Source of the DNA: Halomonas sp. SpR8
Lineage (GTDB): Bacteria > Pseudomonadota > Gammaproteobacteria > Pseudomonadales > Halomonadaceae
Length of the DNA: 64,000 nt
Assembly: GCF_031010195.1 (NCBI RefSeq)
Contig: NZ_JAUAMC010000001.1
Coordinates: forward strand, 372,001 to 436,000
Reading direction: 5' to 3'
Shown: one piece after another, positions 7,928-17,510 of the stretch
Layout of the letters: each line of letters begins with the position of its first letter
How positions within the stretch are numbered: the first letter of the stretch is position 1
Translations under genes and position numbers: made by a program
The notes under the pieces: generated by a model
The model's database searches: none
What the model was told of the DNA's origin: nothing
Seen by the model: the letters and a program-made list of their open reading frames with translations, nothing else

Positions 7928-8758
7928 TTAGACTTTGTAACCATTGAGACCTTGCTTGAGCGCGTGGCAAAAGTGTTGCCACGCGCTGCCCATATCGGGT
8001 AGCTGCGATTGAGCGTGCAGAGCGGCGTGGACCATCTGCGGTGCACACCCATAGCCCACCGAAGCGCCCTCCGCCCGCCAGTTAGCTACCGCCGCTTCAA
8101 TAGGGCGTGTTAATGGGTCGTGCTCCACCGTCAGTACTTCGATGCGAGTGGCGGGTGGGGCGCGATCTCGCTCGGCTGCGCTGATCTCTGGGCAGTGTTG
8201 GCGAATACTAATTACGTCGCTGCGTGAGAGCAGCGGTGCATCCTCCCCAAGACACTCACGTGAGAGCTCGCCAACGGCTGGGTAGATCAACCCCAGTGGC
8301 GGGGCTTCGCTCAATGGGTGGGCAAGGTCGATCGCTAATCGTCCGCCCGCGCTGTCACCGACAAGCGCAACAGGCTGTAGCGCATCTAGCACCGTTTGGC
8401 AGTCCGCCAGCATGGCGGGGTAAGCTACCTCCGGCGCAAGCCGGTAGTTGACGCTGACCACTTCATGACCGAGTGCGTGGGCTAGGCTGGCGGCGGGGCC
8501 GTGATGACTCTCGGCTGAGCCGATGGTGAAGCCGCCGCCATGTATAAACAGCACGCATCCCGTAGCCTGCTGCTGAGGGATAAAGAGGCGCACGCTAACG
8601 TCGTTAATCGTGCCATTTTCGATCTGCATGCCGGTCGGGTCGGGTGGGGAGAACGAGCGGCAGAGCTTTTCGTAGGCGCGTCTTGCTTGAGGTAAGGGCC
8701 GTTCCTCCATAACGGCCAGCCCTGCGCTAAAGCGCTGTATAAAGGCGTCTACGATCAT
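7928..8758 (-). CDS. Alpha/beta hydrolase (HSL-type esterase), candidate acylcarnitine hydrolase
   Basis: The start is set at ATG 8758 (276 aa), 14 bp after the preceding gene's stop; a longer frame to 8815 runs into that gene. It carries the oxyanion motif HGGGF and the nucleophile elbow GDSAGG of hormone-sensitive-lipase-type esterases, with an EHDPLT aspartate and a VHAALH histidine completing a plausible triad. It is last in the cdhC-cdhA-cdhB operon. A hydrolase at the equivalent place in P. aeruginosa (HocS) acts on short-chain acylcarnitines, so releasing L-carnitine from esters is the likely role. That role is inference from position. Confidence 0.8.
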   Translation of the reverse strand: MIVDAFIQRFSAGLAVMEERPLPQARRAYEKLCRSFSPPDPTGMQIENGTINDVSVRLFIPQQQATGCVLFIHGGGFTIGSAESHHGPAASLAHALGHEVVSVNYRLAPEVAYPAMLADCQTVLDALQPVALVGDSAGGRLAIDLAHPLSEAPPLGLIYPAVGELSRECLGEDAPLLSRSDVISIRQHCPEISAAERDRAPPATRIEVLTVEHDPLTRPIEAAVANWRAEGASVGYGCAPQMVHAALHAQSQLPDMGSAWQHFCHALKQGLNGYKV

Positions 8759-8772
8759 CGTTGAAGTAACCC

Positions 8773-9228
8773 TTAGCGCCGAATACCGATGGTGCGGCCG
8801 GCAAGTTCCGGCCACGCTTCGCTATTTGCTTTGGGCAGTTTTTCGATGCGGTTTGCAATCTCCGCTGGAAATGGACTTGGCCGACCTGACGCTTGTTTCA
8901 TGCCCATTAGCATCTGTTCACTGGTCGCCAGTAAGTTGCCTTCGTCATCGAACATGGCGAAAAACACGTGCAGCCGTTTCGCATCGCTGTCGAGTAGCGT
9001 CAGGTCGACATTGAGCGGCTGGCCCTGGTGGGCTTCACGGCGATAGCAGAGATGGGTTTCCAGGGTATAAATCGTGTAGCCGTAGTGCTCCCGTCCCGCC
9101 TCATCCAGCCCGATCTGATCGATCAGCGCTTCACAGGCCTGAGAGAAGACGCGGGCGTACTCCGCGTCGTTCATGTGACCGTTGTAGTCGACCCACTCGG
9201 GAGCAACCTGGGTTTCATAAATGATCAT
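8773..9228 (-). CDS. cdhB: Hotdog-fold betainyl-CoA thioesterase
   Basis: This 151-aa protein is of the 4-hydroxybenzoyl-CoA thioesterase type: WVDYNGHMND near the N-terminus holds the catalytic-loop pattern, followed by the hotdog strands. In carnitine catabolism the cleavage enzyme CdhC yields a trimethylaminoacetyl (betainyl) CoA thioester, which this enzyme would hydrolyse to glycine betaine. The start codon overlaps the cdhA stop by one base (TAATG), indicating translational coupling. Confidence 0.85.
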   Translation of the reverse strand: MIIYETQVAPEWVDYNGHMNDAEYARVFSQACEALIDQIGLDEAGREHYGYTIYTLETHLCYRREAHQGQPLNVDLTLLDSDAKRLHVFFAMFDDEGNLLATSEQMLMGMKQASGRPSPFPAEIANRIEKLPKANSEAWPELAGRTIGIRR

Positions 9229-10181
9229 TAAATGCGTCCTTTTAAGCCTTCGGCTTCGGGCCAGTACTTCTGCACTACTTCAAGTAGCTCGACCAGGAAG
9301 TCATCGCGACGCTTATCCAGTGTAGCCACCGAGCGTCCCGCAGCCTGATGTTCACAACCTTCTACCACTTTATCAATCAGTTCGTCGGTAAGTTCTGGAG
9401 CTTCCAGTTTGGTCCAGGGTAGTTTTAACGCTGGGCCGAACTGCTCCAGCATATGGCGCATGCCTGGCTCGCCGCCCGCCAAGTGGAAGGTTAAAAACGT
9501 GCCCATTAACGGCCAGCGCAGCCCGCAGCCGTAAACCACCGCCGCGTCGATTTCTTCGGTGGTGGCCACGCCATCGTTGACTAAGTGGAGGGCTTCCCGC
9601 CATAGCGCCTCCATCAAACGGTCGGCGATATGGCCCTCAATTTCACGGCGAACCACCAGCGGGCGCATGGCGAGCGACTGATACATTCCCCGGGCGGTGG
9701 CAATCTGCGCTGGCTGGGTGGCTTCGCCGCCCACAATCTCCACCAATGGCAGTAAATACACTGGATTGAAGGGGTGAGCGACGATCACGCGGCCAGGGGC
9801 TTGGCGGCAGTTTCGCTGTAGATCAGTGGGCTTAAAGCCAGAAGTCGACGAGCCAATGATAACGTCTGGTGACGCGGCGGCATCAATAGTGGCCAAAATT
9901 GCTTGCTTGAGTTCAAGGCGCTCGGGGACGTTTTCTTGGATTAGCTCTGCGCCAATCACGGCCTCTTCGGCCGTGGCCGCAAACGTTAGCCGCTCCGGGT
10001 TGGCATTAGGTGCCAGACCCAGTTGGACTAACGAGGGCCAGGCGTTGTCGATAAACGCACGGGTGCGCTCAGGCGCTTGTGGATCTGGGTCGAAGGCAAC
10101 CACGTCCCAACCTTGGGCGAGGGCGCGGGCAATCCAGCCGTTGCCAATCACGCCGGTTCCAATTACGGCTAAACGGCTCAT
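9228..10181 (-). CDS. cdhA: L-carnitine 3-dehydrogenase
   Basis: This 317-aa protein has a 3-hydroxyacyl-CoA-dehydrogenase-like fold: an N-terminal Rossmann motif ([11 protein letters not shown]), SSTSGF in the substrate region, [18 protein letters not shown], and the helical C-terminal domain. It oxidises L-carnitine to 3-dehydrocarnitine with NAD+ in the cytoplasm. Some bacteria fuse this enzyme to the thioesterase; here the two are separate but abut by one base. The start ATG overlaps the cdhC stop (ATGA). Confidence 0.9.
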   Translation of the reverse strand: MSRLAVIGTGVIGNGWIARALAQGWDVVAFDPDPQAPERTRAFIDNAWPSLVQLGLAPNANPERLTFAATAEEAVIGAELIQENVPERLELKQAILATIDAAASPDVIIGSSTSGFKPTDLQRNCRQAPGRVIVAHPFNPVYLLPLVEIVGGEATQPAQIATARGMYQSLAMRPLVVRREIEGHIADRLMEALWREALHLVNDGVATTEEIDAAVVYGCGLRWPLMGTFLTFHLAGGEPGMRHMLEQFGPALKLPWTKLEAPELTDELIDKVVEGCEHQAAGRSVATLDKRRDDFLVELLEVVQKYWPEAEGLKGRI

Positions 10182-11086
10182 GCATCACCTCCAGTCGAGG
10201 CGCGCAGTTCTGGGCCACGCAATCGAAGATGTACGCGCGTTTCCGCGGGTGTCATTACGCGGGCGCCGAGGTTGTCAATAATCGTCGCGGCTTTCTCCAC
10301 CAGTTGGCCGTTGTTGGCCAATACGCCTTTCTCTAAAAACAGATTATCTTCCAAGCCCACTCGGGCGTGGCCACCCAGCAGCACCGCTTGGGCGACCATG
10401 GGCATCTGGTGGCGACCAATGCCGAACGCCGCCCAGTTGGCATTTTCCGGCAACTTGTTGCGCATGGCGAGCATGGTTTCGGTGTCCGCTTCGGCACCCC
10501 AGGGGATACCCAGGCAGAGTTGGTAGAGCGGGTCGCCATCGATCAAGCCTTCTTGCTGAAGCTGGCGGGCAAACCAGACATGCCCTAAATCAAAGCATTC
10601 CAGTTCTGGCTTGACACCTGCGGCTTGCACCAAACGGGCGTGTTCGCGCAGCCAGTCGGCGGGGTTTACGTAGACCATGTCGCCAAAATTGAGGCTGCCG
10701 CAGTCCAGCGTGCACAGCTCGGGGAGCAGCTCACCGACCGGTGCGTGGCGCTCTGCAGGTGTTTGAATATCAGTGCCTGGACCGCCGCGGGTGGGGTCGG
10801 TGGCATCCGGTATCCAGTCACCACCACCGCCTGCGGTAATGTTCATAACAATATCCACATCCGCTTCGCGAACGCGCTCCATCACTTCACGGAACTGCTC
10901 GGTTGAGTGGCTGATGCCGCCGGTTTGCGGGTCGCGAACGTGGATATGCGCGATGCTGGCGCCGGCACGGGCTGCTTCGATGCAGGAGGCCGCGATGGCT
11001 TTGGGGGTGACCGGCACATTGGGGTTTTTAGCGGTGGTATCACCCGCGCCAGTGACGGCACAGGTGAGGATGACATTGCGATTCAT
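10178..11086 (-). CDS. cdhC: 3-dehydrocarnitine cleavage enzyme (BKACE, DUF849)
   Basis: This 302-aa beta-keto-acid cleavage enzyme is a TIM-barrel zinc protein. The zinc-binding HIHVR motif is visible at about residues 47-51, with TAGGGG and the GIGRHQMP segment further on. The family condenses a beta-keto acid with acetyl-CoA; here 3-dehydrocarnitine would give acetoacetate and betainyl-CoA. It is first in the four-gene minus-strand operon. The 268-bp gap to the divergent sugar dehydrogenase gene must hold its promoter. Confidence 0.9.
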   Translation of the reverse strand: MNRNVILTCAVTGAGDTTAKNPNVPVTPKAIAASCIEAARAGASIAHIHVRDPQTGGISHSTEQFREVMERVREADVDIVMNITAGGGGDWIPDATDPTRGGPGTDIQTPAERHAPVGELLPELCTLDCGSLNFGDMVYVNPADWLREHARLVQAAGVKPELECFDLGHVWFARQLQQEGLIDGDPLYQLCLGIPWGAEADTETMLAMRNKLPENANWAAFGIGRHQMPMVAQAVLLGGHARVGLEDNLFLEKGVLANNGQLVEKAATIIDNLGARVMTPAETRVHLRLRGPELRASTGGDA

Positions 11087-11123
11087 GGCGCGCTCTCTCG
11101 TAAGCAGTTTATTCGCTTACTAG

Positions 11124-11139
11124 TGTGTCGCGATACACA
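11124..11139. promoter_or_regulatory. Short inverted repeat upstream of cdhC
   Basis: TGTGT and ACACA arms flank a 6-bp centre (CGCGAT), 38-53 bp before the cdhC start codon. The position suits an operator or activator site for the carnitine operon. The arms are only 5 bp, so chance is quite possible. Confidence 0.3.
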
Positions 11140-11354
11140 GCAAAGAGTTGTCAAAAAGCGTCATTCACTATACATAAACTGCCCCAAGTGACATGGCCTC
11201 TTCATACTTCTCACCTTGAATGATGTTTCGATCAGGCACGGTTGAAAGGCAAATATTGACCGCCAGCTTTGCCGATCTAAACTAAATAAGCGTTTACCAA
11301 GATTGATACAAAACTGATAAAAAATTACAAAAACAAATAGAAGGAGAGTCTTCA

Positions 11355-12695
11355 ATGTCTCAAAAACCCTGGTCTCAACAACCCTCGTCTCAACAAGTCT
11401 GGTCTCAAAAAACCTGGTCTCAGAAAACCTCTCTGAGGCCGCTAGCTGCGTTCATCGCTTCTGCGGCGATTATCGGTTTCCCAGCCATCGCGACTGCCAA
11501 TAATGGGCCCGAACTCAACCAAACCGAGGTGCTAAGCGGCCTTGAAAACCCATGGGATATGGCTTTTCTGCCTGATGGGACGATGTTTTTCACAGAACGG
11601 TGCCGTGGGCTGTCGGTGCGACTCCCTGATGGTGAGGTTGAGCATCTGCTCGGTATGGAAGGCACTGACGACTATGCCACCACGGCAGATGATCTTGTCT
11701 GCGAGGGGCAGGCGGGTATGAACGGCGTTGCCGTCGATCCTGATTTTGACGAAAACCGCACGGTCTACGTCTACTCTGCTTCCAATATGTCTGAGCCACG
11801 CACTAATCGCGTGCTGCGCATGACGGTAAACAGTGATTTTAATGAGGTGGCGGATCGCACCGACATTGTCGATGACATCCCCTATAAACCCGCTGCCACC
11901 GATCATCCGTTTGGCGACGCTGGCGCCCATAATGGCGGCCGTATTCGCTTCAGTCCGGATGACGGTTATCTCTACGTGACCACTGGCGATAACCATAACA
12001 GTGAACTCCCGCAGTCACCGGAGCTTCTCGGTGGTAAGGTGCTGCGCATTGACCGAGATGGCGAAGCTGCCGAAGGCAACGAACCGCCTGAGGGCTTCGA
12101 TCCACGCATCTATACCTACGGCCATCGCAACGTACAGGGCATCACCTTCCACCCGAGTACCGGTCAGCCAATCGTGACCGAGCATGGTCCCTGGCACTCG
12201 GATGAGATCAACGCGCTGGTGAATGGGGGCAACAGCGGCTGGGATCCGCGCCCTAATATGGCCGGTCGCGAAGACTGCCCGGACGACTACTGTGGTTATG
12301 AACCCAACCAAACCGAAGGGATGGATCCAGAAGAGCGGGCAGCTTATATGCCGGTGACCGACTTCGAAACCTACCCCGATGCCATGCAGCCTGCCTGGGG
12401 CAATGATGGTCTTTCGCAGGGTATGGTGGCGACCGAGTTTTTAACCGGTGAACAGTGGGGGGACTGGGATGGCCGCCTGTTGGTTGGCTTTATGGGGATC
12501 GGTTTTGGCGGTACGCCGGTAGGGCAGCGTATTAATCTGATCGATATCGCTGAGGATGGCCTTTCGGTCAATGACGTTTCTGAAATGTCCCTGCCCATGG
12601 GGTCGGCCCGCTTCCGGTCGATTGTACTCGGCCCGGACGGTGACCTTTATACCGCAGTCGATGAGGGCAGCATTTACCGCATCTCGCCGGAGTGA
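11355..12695 (+). CDS. PQQ-dependent sugar (aldose) dehydrogenase, exported
   Basis: This 446-aa protein has a twice-normal n-region, then a hydrophobic signal segment (about residues 30-50, cleaved near ATANN). A six-bladed propeller of the soluble glucose/aldose sugar dehydrogenase family follows: ENPWDMAFLPDG, the GAHNGGRIRFSPDD-type segment with the catalytic-type His, and VTTGDNH. It would oxidise sugars in the periplasm using PQQ and calcium. AAGGAG precedes the ATG. The N-terminal WSQK-like repeats come from five 15-bp units. The cytochrome gene 99 bp downstream could encode its electron acceptor, although a hairpin lies between them. Confidence 0.85.
   Translation: MSQKPWSQQPSSQQVWSQKTWSQKTSLRPLAAFIASAAIIGFPAIATANNGPELNQTEVLSGLENPWDMAFLPDGTMFFTERCRGLSVRLPDGEVEHLLGMEGTDDYATTADDLVCEGQAGMNGVAVDPDFDENRTVYVYSASNMSEPRTNRVLRMTVNSDFNEVADRTDIVDDIPYKPAATDHPFGDAGAHNGGRIRFSPDDGYLYVTTGDNHNSELPQSPELLGGKVLRIDRDGEAAEGNEPPEGFDPRIYTYGHRNVQGITFHPSTGQPIVTEHGPWHSDEINALVNGGNSGWDPRPNMAGREDCPDDYCGYEPNQTEGMDPEERAAYMPVTDFETYPDAMQPAWGNDGLSQGMVATEFLTGEQWGDWDGRLLVGFMGIGFGGTPVGQRINLIDIAEDGLSVNDVSEMSLPMGSARFRSIVLGPDGDLYTAVDEGSIYRISPE
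11358..11432 (+). repeat. Five 15-bp tandem units at the start of the PQQ dehydrogenase gene
   Basis: Units begin at 11358, 11373, 11388, 11403 and 11418, with the consensus TCTCAAAAAACCTGG. They encode SQKPW, SQQPS, SQQVW, SQKTW and SQKTS, directly after the initiator Met. Copy changes would keep the frame and alter only the length of the signal-peptide n-region. Confidence 0.9.
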
Positions 12696-12702
12696 GCTTG
12701 CT

Positions 12703-12734
12703 GCAGCCGCGCTGTCACTTAGCAGTGCGGCTGC
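12703..12734 (+). terminator. Hairpin after the PQQ dehydrogenase gene
   Basis: GCAGCCGCGCTG pairs with CAGTGCGGCTGC (one G-T pair) over a TCACTTAG-type loop and is followed by AATCGTTTAATTCTTTT. It lies 8 bp after the stop codon and may attenuate read-through into the cytochrome gene. Confidence 0.65.
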
Positions 12735-12794
12735 AATCGTTTAATTCTTTTCGACTTTGGGAACAAGCCTCATCTATTGAGAAAAAGGCCACTA

Positions 12795-13112
12795 ATGAAA
12801 ATATCACTATTATTAGTTATTGCGACTACGTTGACGATGGGGGCGGCCACTGTACAGGCAGCTGACAAGGGCGCAGGTGAAACGCTGTACGCAGATGCAT
12901 GTGCTCAGTGCCACGGCCCCTCTGCGAAAGGCATGGCCAGTTTCCCCTCGTTAGCCGAACGGGATGCGGATTATATTACTTCGCGTCTTGAGACTTACCG
13001 GGCTGGGGAGAAGGTAGGCTCAAACTCTTTCCTGATGATTCCCAACGCTACCGATTTATCTGATGATGATATCGCCAATCTTGCTGCTTTTATCGCGGAT
13101 ATCGACGACTGA
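12795..13112 (+). CDS. Small periplasmic c-type cytochrome
   Basis: With the start at ATG 12795 the protein has 105 aa: a signal peptide ending near VQAAD, one haem-binding CAQCH, a distal methionine candidate in FLMIPNA, and a C-terminal LAAFIADI helix typical of class I cytochrome c. A TTG at 12777 would add six residues and lacks a ribosome site. It probably passes electrons from the upstream PQQ dehydrogenase to the respiratory chain; that partnership is inferred from adjacency. Confidence 0.85.
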   Translation: MKISLLLVIATTLTMGAATVQAADKGAGETLYADACAQCHGPSAKGMASFPSLAERDADYITSRLETYRAGEKVGSNSFLMIPNATDLSDDDIANLAAFIADIDD

Positions 13113-13165
13113 ATAGCCGTTTGTATGAGCCCTGTTTTTTAGCTCTATTTATTAACGATTTGAAT

Positions 13166-14344
13166 TTAATACCCGGTCATTTCGAGATACCCCTCGCCCA
13201 GCGGTTCGCCGCTGGCGCGGTCGTTGACCCCTACTTCGCCTTCCCAATAGGGCACGCTGGTGGTCATCCAGCGGTTGGCGTGAGGGGCTTCAATGTTGAT
13301 ATCGATTTCCACTGACGGTATTTCCAACCGCCATTGGGTGGGCACCTCGCGCCCGGCGACTGCCGAGCTTGCCAGCGGTGTGAGTGTGATGTCGTTGTTA
13401 ACCAAGGGGGTGGCTCTACCTTCCGGCGTTATCAAGGTGCCGGAGCGGTAGTCGGCGCCGGGTTCACTGCCTGAATTATCGCTGTCATCACCACCGCCAC
13501 GCAGTTGAAAGGCCATTAGCTTGTGGCCGTCATCAAAGTGAATCGAGAACCAGTCCCAGCCGGATTGGCGGGCATCCAGCAGTTGGCTGCTCCATTCGCG
13601 ATCCAGCCAGCCGCGACCGCTGACGGTTTTAGTCTCGCCGTTGAGGGTGACATCGCCTTCTATATGCCAGAACGGCTGGCTGTAGTACATCGAGCCTTGA
13701 CCGTTGGCGGCTTTTTGACTGAACCCACCGTCGCCGTGCAATACCAGCGGCCCTTCGGCGGTAAGTTCCAGCGTATAACCAAACCGCGATGCGTCTTCGC
13801 CGCTATAGGCGGTGAGGGTAAGGTTATCGAAATTGCGGTTATCGGCTTCATCGTTTGCTTTAAGCTGCCAATCATCCAGCCAAGCGTGAAAGGGGCTCGC
13901 GATTACGCCTGCCTGGCTGTCGTTAGGTGTCGTCAACAGCGCTTGCGAGTGGCTGCGGCCAAAGCGCTCAGCGACGTGGTGCTGCTCGTCCTGGGAGAGT
14001 GCCATATGGGCCATCCAGAGTTGATCAGCGGCCCAGGGCGTTGGTTCGGGGCGCCCGCTGGGCGCCATCAACGCCTGACGAAATAGTGTCCACTGCAGGC
14101 CGAGAGGCTCGCCGGACTCATCTTCTAAATTGGCGGTTAAATACCACCATTCGATACGGTAATCCGGGTGCGCTGAATGATCCGCTGGAAAGGTAAGTGA
14201 TGAGTTTGACTCGGCGTGTTGGAAACCGTCCGCGTCCTGGCCCAACCCGGCAAAGCCTGCGCTATTGGTTGGCGCTGTATTTTCCTCGCCGCAGCCGTGA
14301 AGCATCAGTGCAACAAAGATAATGAATATTGGCCGTATGCTCAT
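13166..14344 (-). CDS. AttH/CrtC-type lipocalin-like lipoprotein
   Basis: This 392-aa protein starts with a lipoprotein signal (LHGC lipobox, Cys 18) and contains the YRIEWWYLTANL motif and the GRGWLDREWSSQ segment characteristic of the carotenoid 1,2-hydratase/AttH family, a two-domain lipocalin-like fold. Members typically sit in operons with a LolD-like ATPase and an FtsX-like permease, as here. It probably handles a lipid or other hydrophobic substrate at the envelope. Its start overlaps the permease stop (ATGA). Carotenoid hydration itself is unlikely because no crt genes are nearby. Confidence 0.83.
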   Translation of the reverse strand: MSIRPIFIIFVALMLHGCGEENTAPTNSAGFAGLGQDADGFQHAESNSSLTFPADHSAHPDYRIEWWYLTANLEDESGEPLGLQWTLFRQALMAPSGRPEPTPWAADQLWMAHMALSQDEQHHVAERFGRSHSQALLTTPNDSQAGVIASPFHAWLDDWQLKANDEADNRNFDNLTLTAYSGEDASRFGYTLELTAEGPLVLHGDGGFSQKAANGQGSMYYSQPFWHIEGDVTLNGETKTVSGRGWLDREWSSQLLDARQSGWDWFSIHFDDGHKLMAFQLRGGGDDSDNSGSEPGADYRSGTLITPEGRATPLVNNDITLTPLASSAVAGREVPTQWRLEIPSVEIDINIEAPHANRWMTTSVPYWEGEVGVNDRASGEPLGEGYLEMTGY

Positions 14345-16848
14345 TGATGAGTCTCTTCAGCTAGAAGCGCACGCGGTGAGGCGCGCCAAAATCGCAGCGC
14401 GGGAATGGCCGCGGCCAGCAGCGCCACGGCGACGGCCATGGCCATGGCGAGCGTCACGGTGATTTCCCCAGGAAACAGATAGAGCGGCAGTCGCCAACCA
14501 AAGGCGGCCACATTGATGATCGCCACTAAGCCCCAGGTAATCGCGATACCCAGTGGTATGGCTAGCAGGCCGGTCACTAATGCAGCACCACCTAGCTGCG
14601 CCAAGTTTAACCATGCTAGTTGTGATCGGGGTACACCCAGTGCCCAGAGTGGGGCTAACTGCTGGCGCCGGGTGCGCGCTTGGGCCAATAGACTGGCCAG
14701 TAGCGCAAGGGCCGCGACCGCTAAGGTCAATACGTTAAGTGCTCGCGTAATGGTAAAGGTGCGCTCAAAAATTTCGGTAGCGATGCGTTTGATCTCTGCT
14801 TGATCGGTCAGCGCATCGCGGCCCAGGTCAAAGCGTTCATTAAGCGCGGTACGCAAGGCTTCAACGTCGGCGTTGTCACTCAGTACCAGCCCCATCGAGC
14901 TAGGCGGTGCATCAAAACGCGCAGCCAACTGCGGCGAGGCCATCAATATCTGCCCACTGGGATTGCCGTAGTCGGGATAAATAGCGGCGATGGTCAACGT
15001 CTCGTTGATACCCGGTGCGCTTAGAGTGAGGCGATCACCGGTGGAAAGGTTCTCCGCCGTGGCAAGCTGTTCATTAACAAACGCTGAGCCCTCGTCAAAT
15101 GCTGCCCAAGCGGATGAGCGACCTTGCTGTGTTGCTAATAGCGGCCAATGCGGTGTCAGTGACTCACCTGGAGTGATGCCGTAAAGCTCAACTGGACCGC
15201 CCAAAGTGCGGCTGCCTTTTGCGGAGTCGACTGACTGAAGCGTCGCGTTACTGCGTCGAGTAAGCAGGCGCTCGGATACGTCGTCGCGCTCAGCCAGCCA
15301 GGCGTCAATATCAGCGTACTGCTCGGCGGGAGCATTTAAATAGAGTGGGGCGACTAAGCGCTGATCAAGCCAGTCGAGAAACGTGAGGCGAAAGCCACCG
15401 ACCATGCTACCTACGCCAAGATTGGTTGCTAGTGCTATCAGCAGTGCCATCATGGCCAGCGAAAGTTTAGGCAGCTGAAGCTGCATATCCGCAAATGCCC
15501 AGTGAATAAGCGGACGCCGGCGGGTTAGGGTGGTGAGCCCTTTTAGTACCAGTGCTAACAAGAGCGGCAGCCACAGGGCGCTGGCCAGTAGCAGCGCGGC
15601 AATCAATCCAAAGCCCGCCACTAAGCCTTCGCCAGGCGGGTGAAAACGTAACCATCCATATAGCGTTAACGCAGTAATCAAGGCGAGTGCGCCAGCGATG
15701 CCCATAAGCATTAATTGACGCCGATAACCGCTGCGCCAGGCCTGCATCTGGCCTAATTGCAGCATGTTTAAGCGGGCCGCACGCCACAACACGCCGCTGC
15801 TTGCCAGTAATAAACCGCCCAGACTGACGGCTAACCCTCCTGTCCAGTAGTGCCAGGGCAGATTAAGTTCTTGACCAACACCTGCGCCATACAGCGAGCC
15901 GAGGGTGGCCGCGACATCTGGGAGTAATACGCGTGCTAGCCATACGCCGCTAGCGATGCCGGCAAGTGCGCCGATGATTCCCAATAGGATCAGCTCTAAA
16001 CTGAGCGCTAAGATCAATCCGCGCCCCGACACGCCGAGTACCCGCAGGGTACGCAGCATGCCTAAACGCTGCTCCAGCGCTAGACCAAGAGCGGCCTGAA
16101 CAATAAATAGCCCAACTATCCAGGCTAGCAGTCCTAACGCAGTGAGGTTCAGGTGAAAGCTTTCGGTTAATTGTCCCGGCGTGGCTAAGCTGGTGGCGCG
16201 GGTCAACATCAAGCCGTCAGGTGCTTCGGTTAGCGTGTCAGGGGCTGTGACAATGCGCGTTACTTTATCACCGCTTGAGAGTATGCGGGCCGCCGCCGCA
16301 ATATCCATGATCAGCGTGTTAGGCGGTAAGGGAGGCGACAACACCAACGGAGGAAGGCGGTTTCCATCTGCCAGTAGCGGTGTGGCCCCCGGTGCATCTG
16401 CTCGTTCTAGCCCCAAGGCTGCCAGAGTATCCGGCGCTGCGCGTGTTTGCCACGGAGGGGCTAGAAAGTCGGTTAGCGACGCTGAAGAGTCCGTTTGGCT
16501 CAGCGCGTTATTGCTGGAGAGCGTCAGCGGGTCAATGCCGATCAGCGTTAGCCGGGTACCATCTTGGGTAACAACTTCACCCTCGAGCATGGGCGAGACT
16601 GGCAAACCTGATTGGCGTAGAGCGTGATAGTCGGTGAGGGTGAGCGGGGCGCCATCGCGACGCTCAAGCTGATCCAACTGGGTGTCAAACAGCGCATCGG
16701 CGCGGGCGTAGCTGTCGCGAGCGGTGGCATTGATCGCCTGGATGCCACTCCACAAAGCGCTAGCAACCCACAGGCCGAGAAGTAGCATCGCTAATTGGCC
16801 AGGATGACGTCGGTAGTGGCTAAGTAGCGTGGATAGAATCTGGGTCAT
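14341..16848 (-). CDS. FtsX-like ABC transporter permease
   Basis: Taken from ATG 16848 (835 aa), which overlaps the ATPase stop as ATGA; the frame extends upstream only over the ATPase gene. The protein has the duplicated MacB/FtsX layout: one N-terminal membrane helix (AMLLLGLWVASALW), a large periplasmic domain, three helices near residues 240-370, further helices in the middle, a second periplasmic domain and three final helices. Such permeases drive lipoprotein or lipid movement by mechanotransmission rather than classic transport. Works with the ATPase (16845-17510) and the lipocalin-like lipoprotein. Confidence 0.86.
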   Translation of the reverse strand: MTQILSTLLSHYRRHPGQLAMLLLGLWVASALWSGIQAINATARDSYARADALFDTQLDQLERRDGAPLTLTDYHALRQSGLPVSPMLEGEVVTQDGTRLTLIGIDPLTLSSNNALSQTDSSASLTDFLAPPWQTRAAPDTLAALGLERADAPGATPLLADGNRLPPLVLSPPLPPNTLIMDIAAAARILSSGDKVTRIVTAPDTLTEAPDGLMLTRATSLATPGQLTESFHLNLTALGLLAWIVGLFIVQAALGLALEQRLGMLRTLRVLGVSGRGLILALSLELILLGIIGALAGIASGVWLARVLLPDVAATLGSLYGAGVGQELNLPWHYWTGGLAVSLGGLLLASSGVLWRAARLNMLQLGQMQAWRSGYRRQLMLMGIAGALALITALTLYGWLRFHPPGEGLVAGFGLIAALLLASALWLPLLLALVLKGLTTLTRRRPLIHWAFADMQLQLPKLSLAMMALLIALATNLGVGSMVGGFRLTFLDWLDQRLVAPLYLNAPAEQYADIDAWLAERDDVSERLLTRRSNATLQSVDSAKGSRTLGGPVELYGITPGESLTPHWPLLATQQGRSSAWAAFDEGSAFVNEQLATAENLSTGDRLTLSAPGINETLTIAAIYPDYGNPSGQILMASPQLAARFDAPPSSMGLVLSDNADVEALRTALNERFDLGRDALTDQAEIKRIATEIFERTFTITRALNVLTLAVAALALLASLLAQARTRRQQLAPLWALGVPRSQLAWLNLAQLGGAALVTGLLAIPLGIAITWGLVAIINVAAFGWRLPLYLFPGEITVTLAMAMAVAVALLAAAIPALRFWRASPRALLAEETHQ

Positions 16849-17510
16849 AGCGCCGCGTCTAGTAGACGACCGTGGCGCAGGCGTAGACAGCGATCTAGCG
16901 GTGCCGCCACTTGCAGGCTGTGTGTGACGATGAGCAGGGCGCACTGGGTTTCGTGCACAAGGCTTAACAACAGTTCAAGTACCTCATCGGCCGTGGTTTC
17001 ATCCAAATTGCCTGTGGGTTCATCTGCCAGCAGTAGTGCTGGGCGTAGCGCCAGAGCTCGTCCAATCGCTAGGCGCTGCTGTTGTCCACCAGAGAGCTGT
17101 TCAGGATAGCGCTTTTCAAGACCCTCAAGCCCAAGTCGCTCGATTAAGTGGGCTGACCAGTCGGCATCTTCGCGTTTAGCCAAGCGTGCCTGTAAGCGTA
17201 GATTGTCAATGACAGATAGGCTGGGTACTAAATGAAACTGCTGAAATACCAAGCCTAATTGTTCACGACGCAATTTAGCGCGGGCGGGCTCAGCTAAAGA
17301 CGCGAGATTTTGGCCTGCTAAAGCAATATGGCCTTGATCGGGCAGGTCTAACCCGGCAGCTAGGTGGAGTAGGGTGGATTTGCCGCTGCCGGACTCGCCC
17401 ATTAGCGCCAAGCTTTGGCCCGGCGCCAGTGTTAAGGATACATTCTCGAGCACCCTCAAGGGGCCCTGGGGCGTCATATAGGTTTTGTGTATCTGATCAA
17501 GTTTCAGCAT
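16845..17510 (-). CDS. ABC transporter ATP-binding protein (LolD/MacB type)
   Basis: This 221-aa ATPase carries Walker A GESGSGKST, the signature LSGGQQQRLAIGRA, and Walker B LLLADEPTGNLDE. The TGNLDE ending is typical of the LolD/FtsE/MacB group. It is first of three overlapping minus-strand genes and would power the FtsX-like permease. Substrate unknown. Confidence 0.9.
   Translation of the reverse strand: MLKLDQIHKTYMTPQGPLRVLENVSLTLAPGQSLALMGESGSGKSTLLHLAAGLDLPDQGHIALAGQNLASLAEPARAKLRREQLGLVFQQFHLVPSLSVIDNLRLQARLAKREDADWSAHLIERLGLEGLEKRYPEQLSGGQQQRLAIGRALALRPALLLADEPTGNLDETTADEVLELLLSLVHETQCALLIVTHSLQVAAPLDRCLRLRHGRLLDAAL

Noticed and set aside
13523..14086. Plus-strand open frame of 187 codons
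   Set aside because: It is antisense to the well-supported AttH-type lipoprotein gene and has no recognisable domain or ribosome site; it is a shadow of GC-rich codon use.
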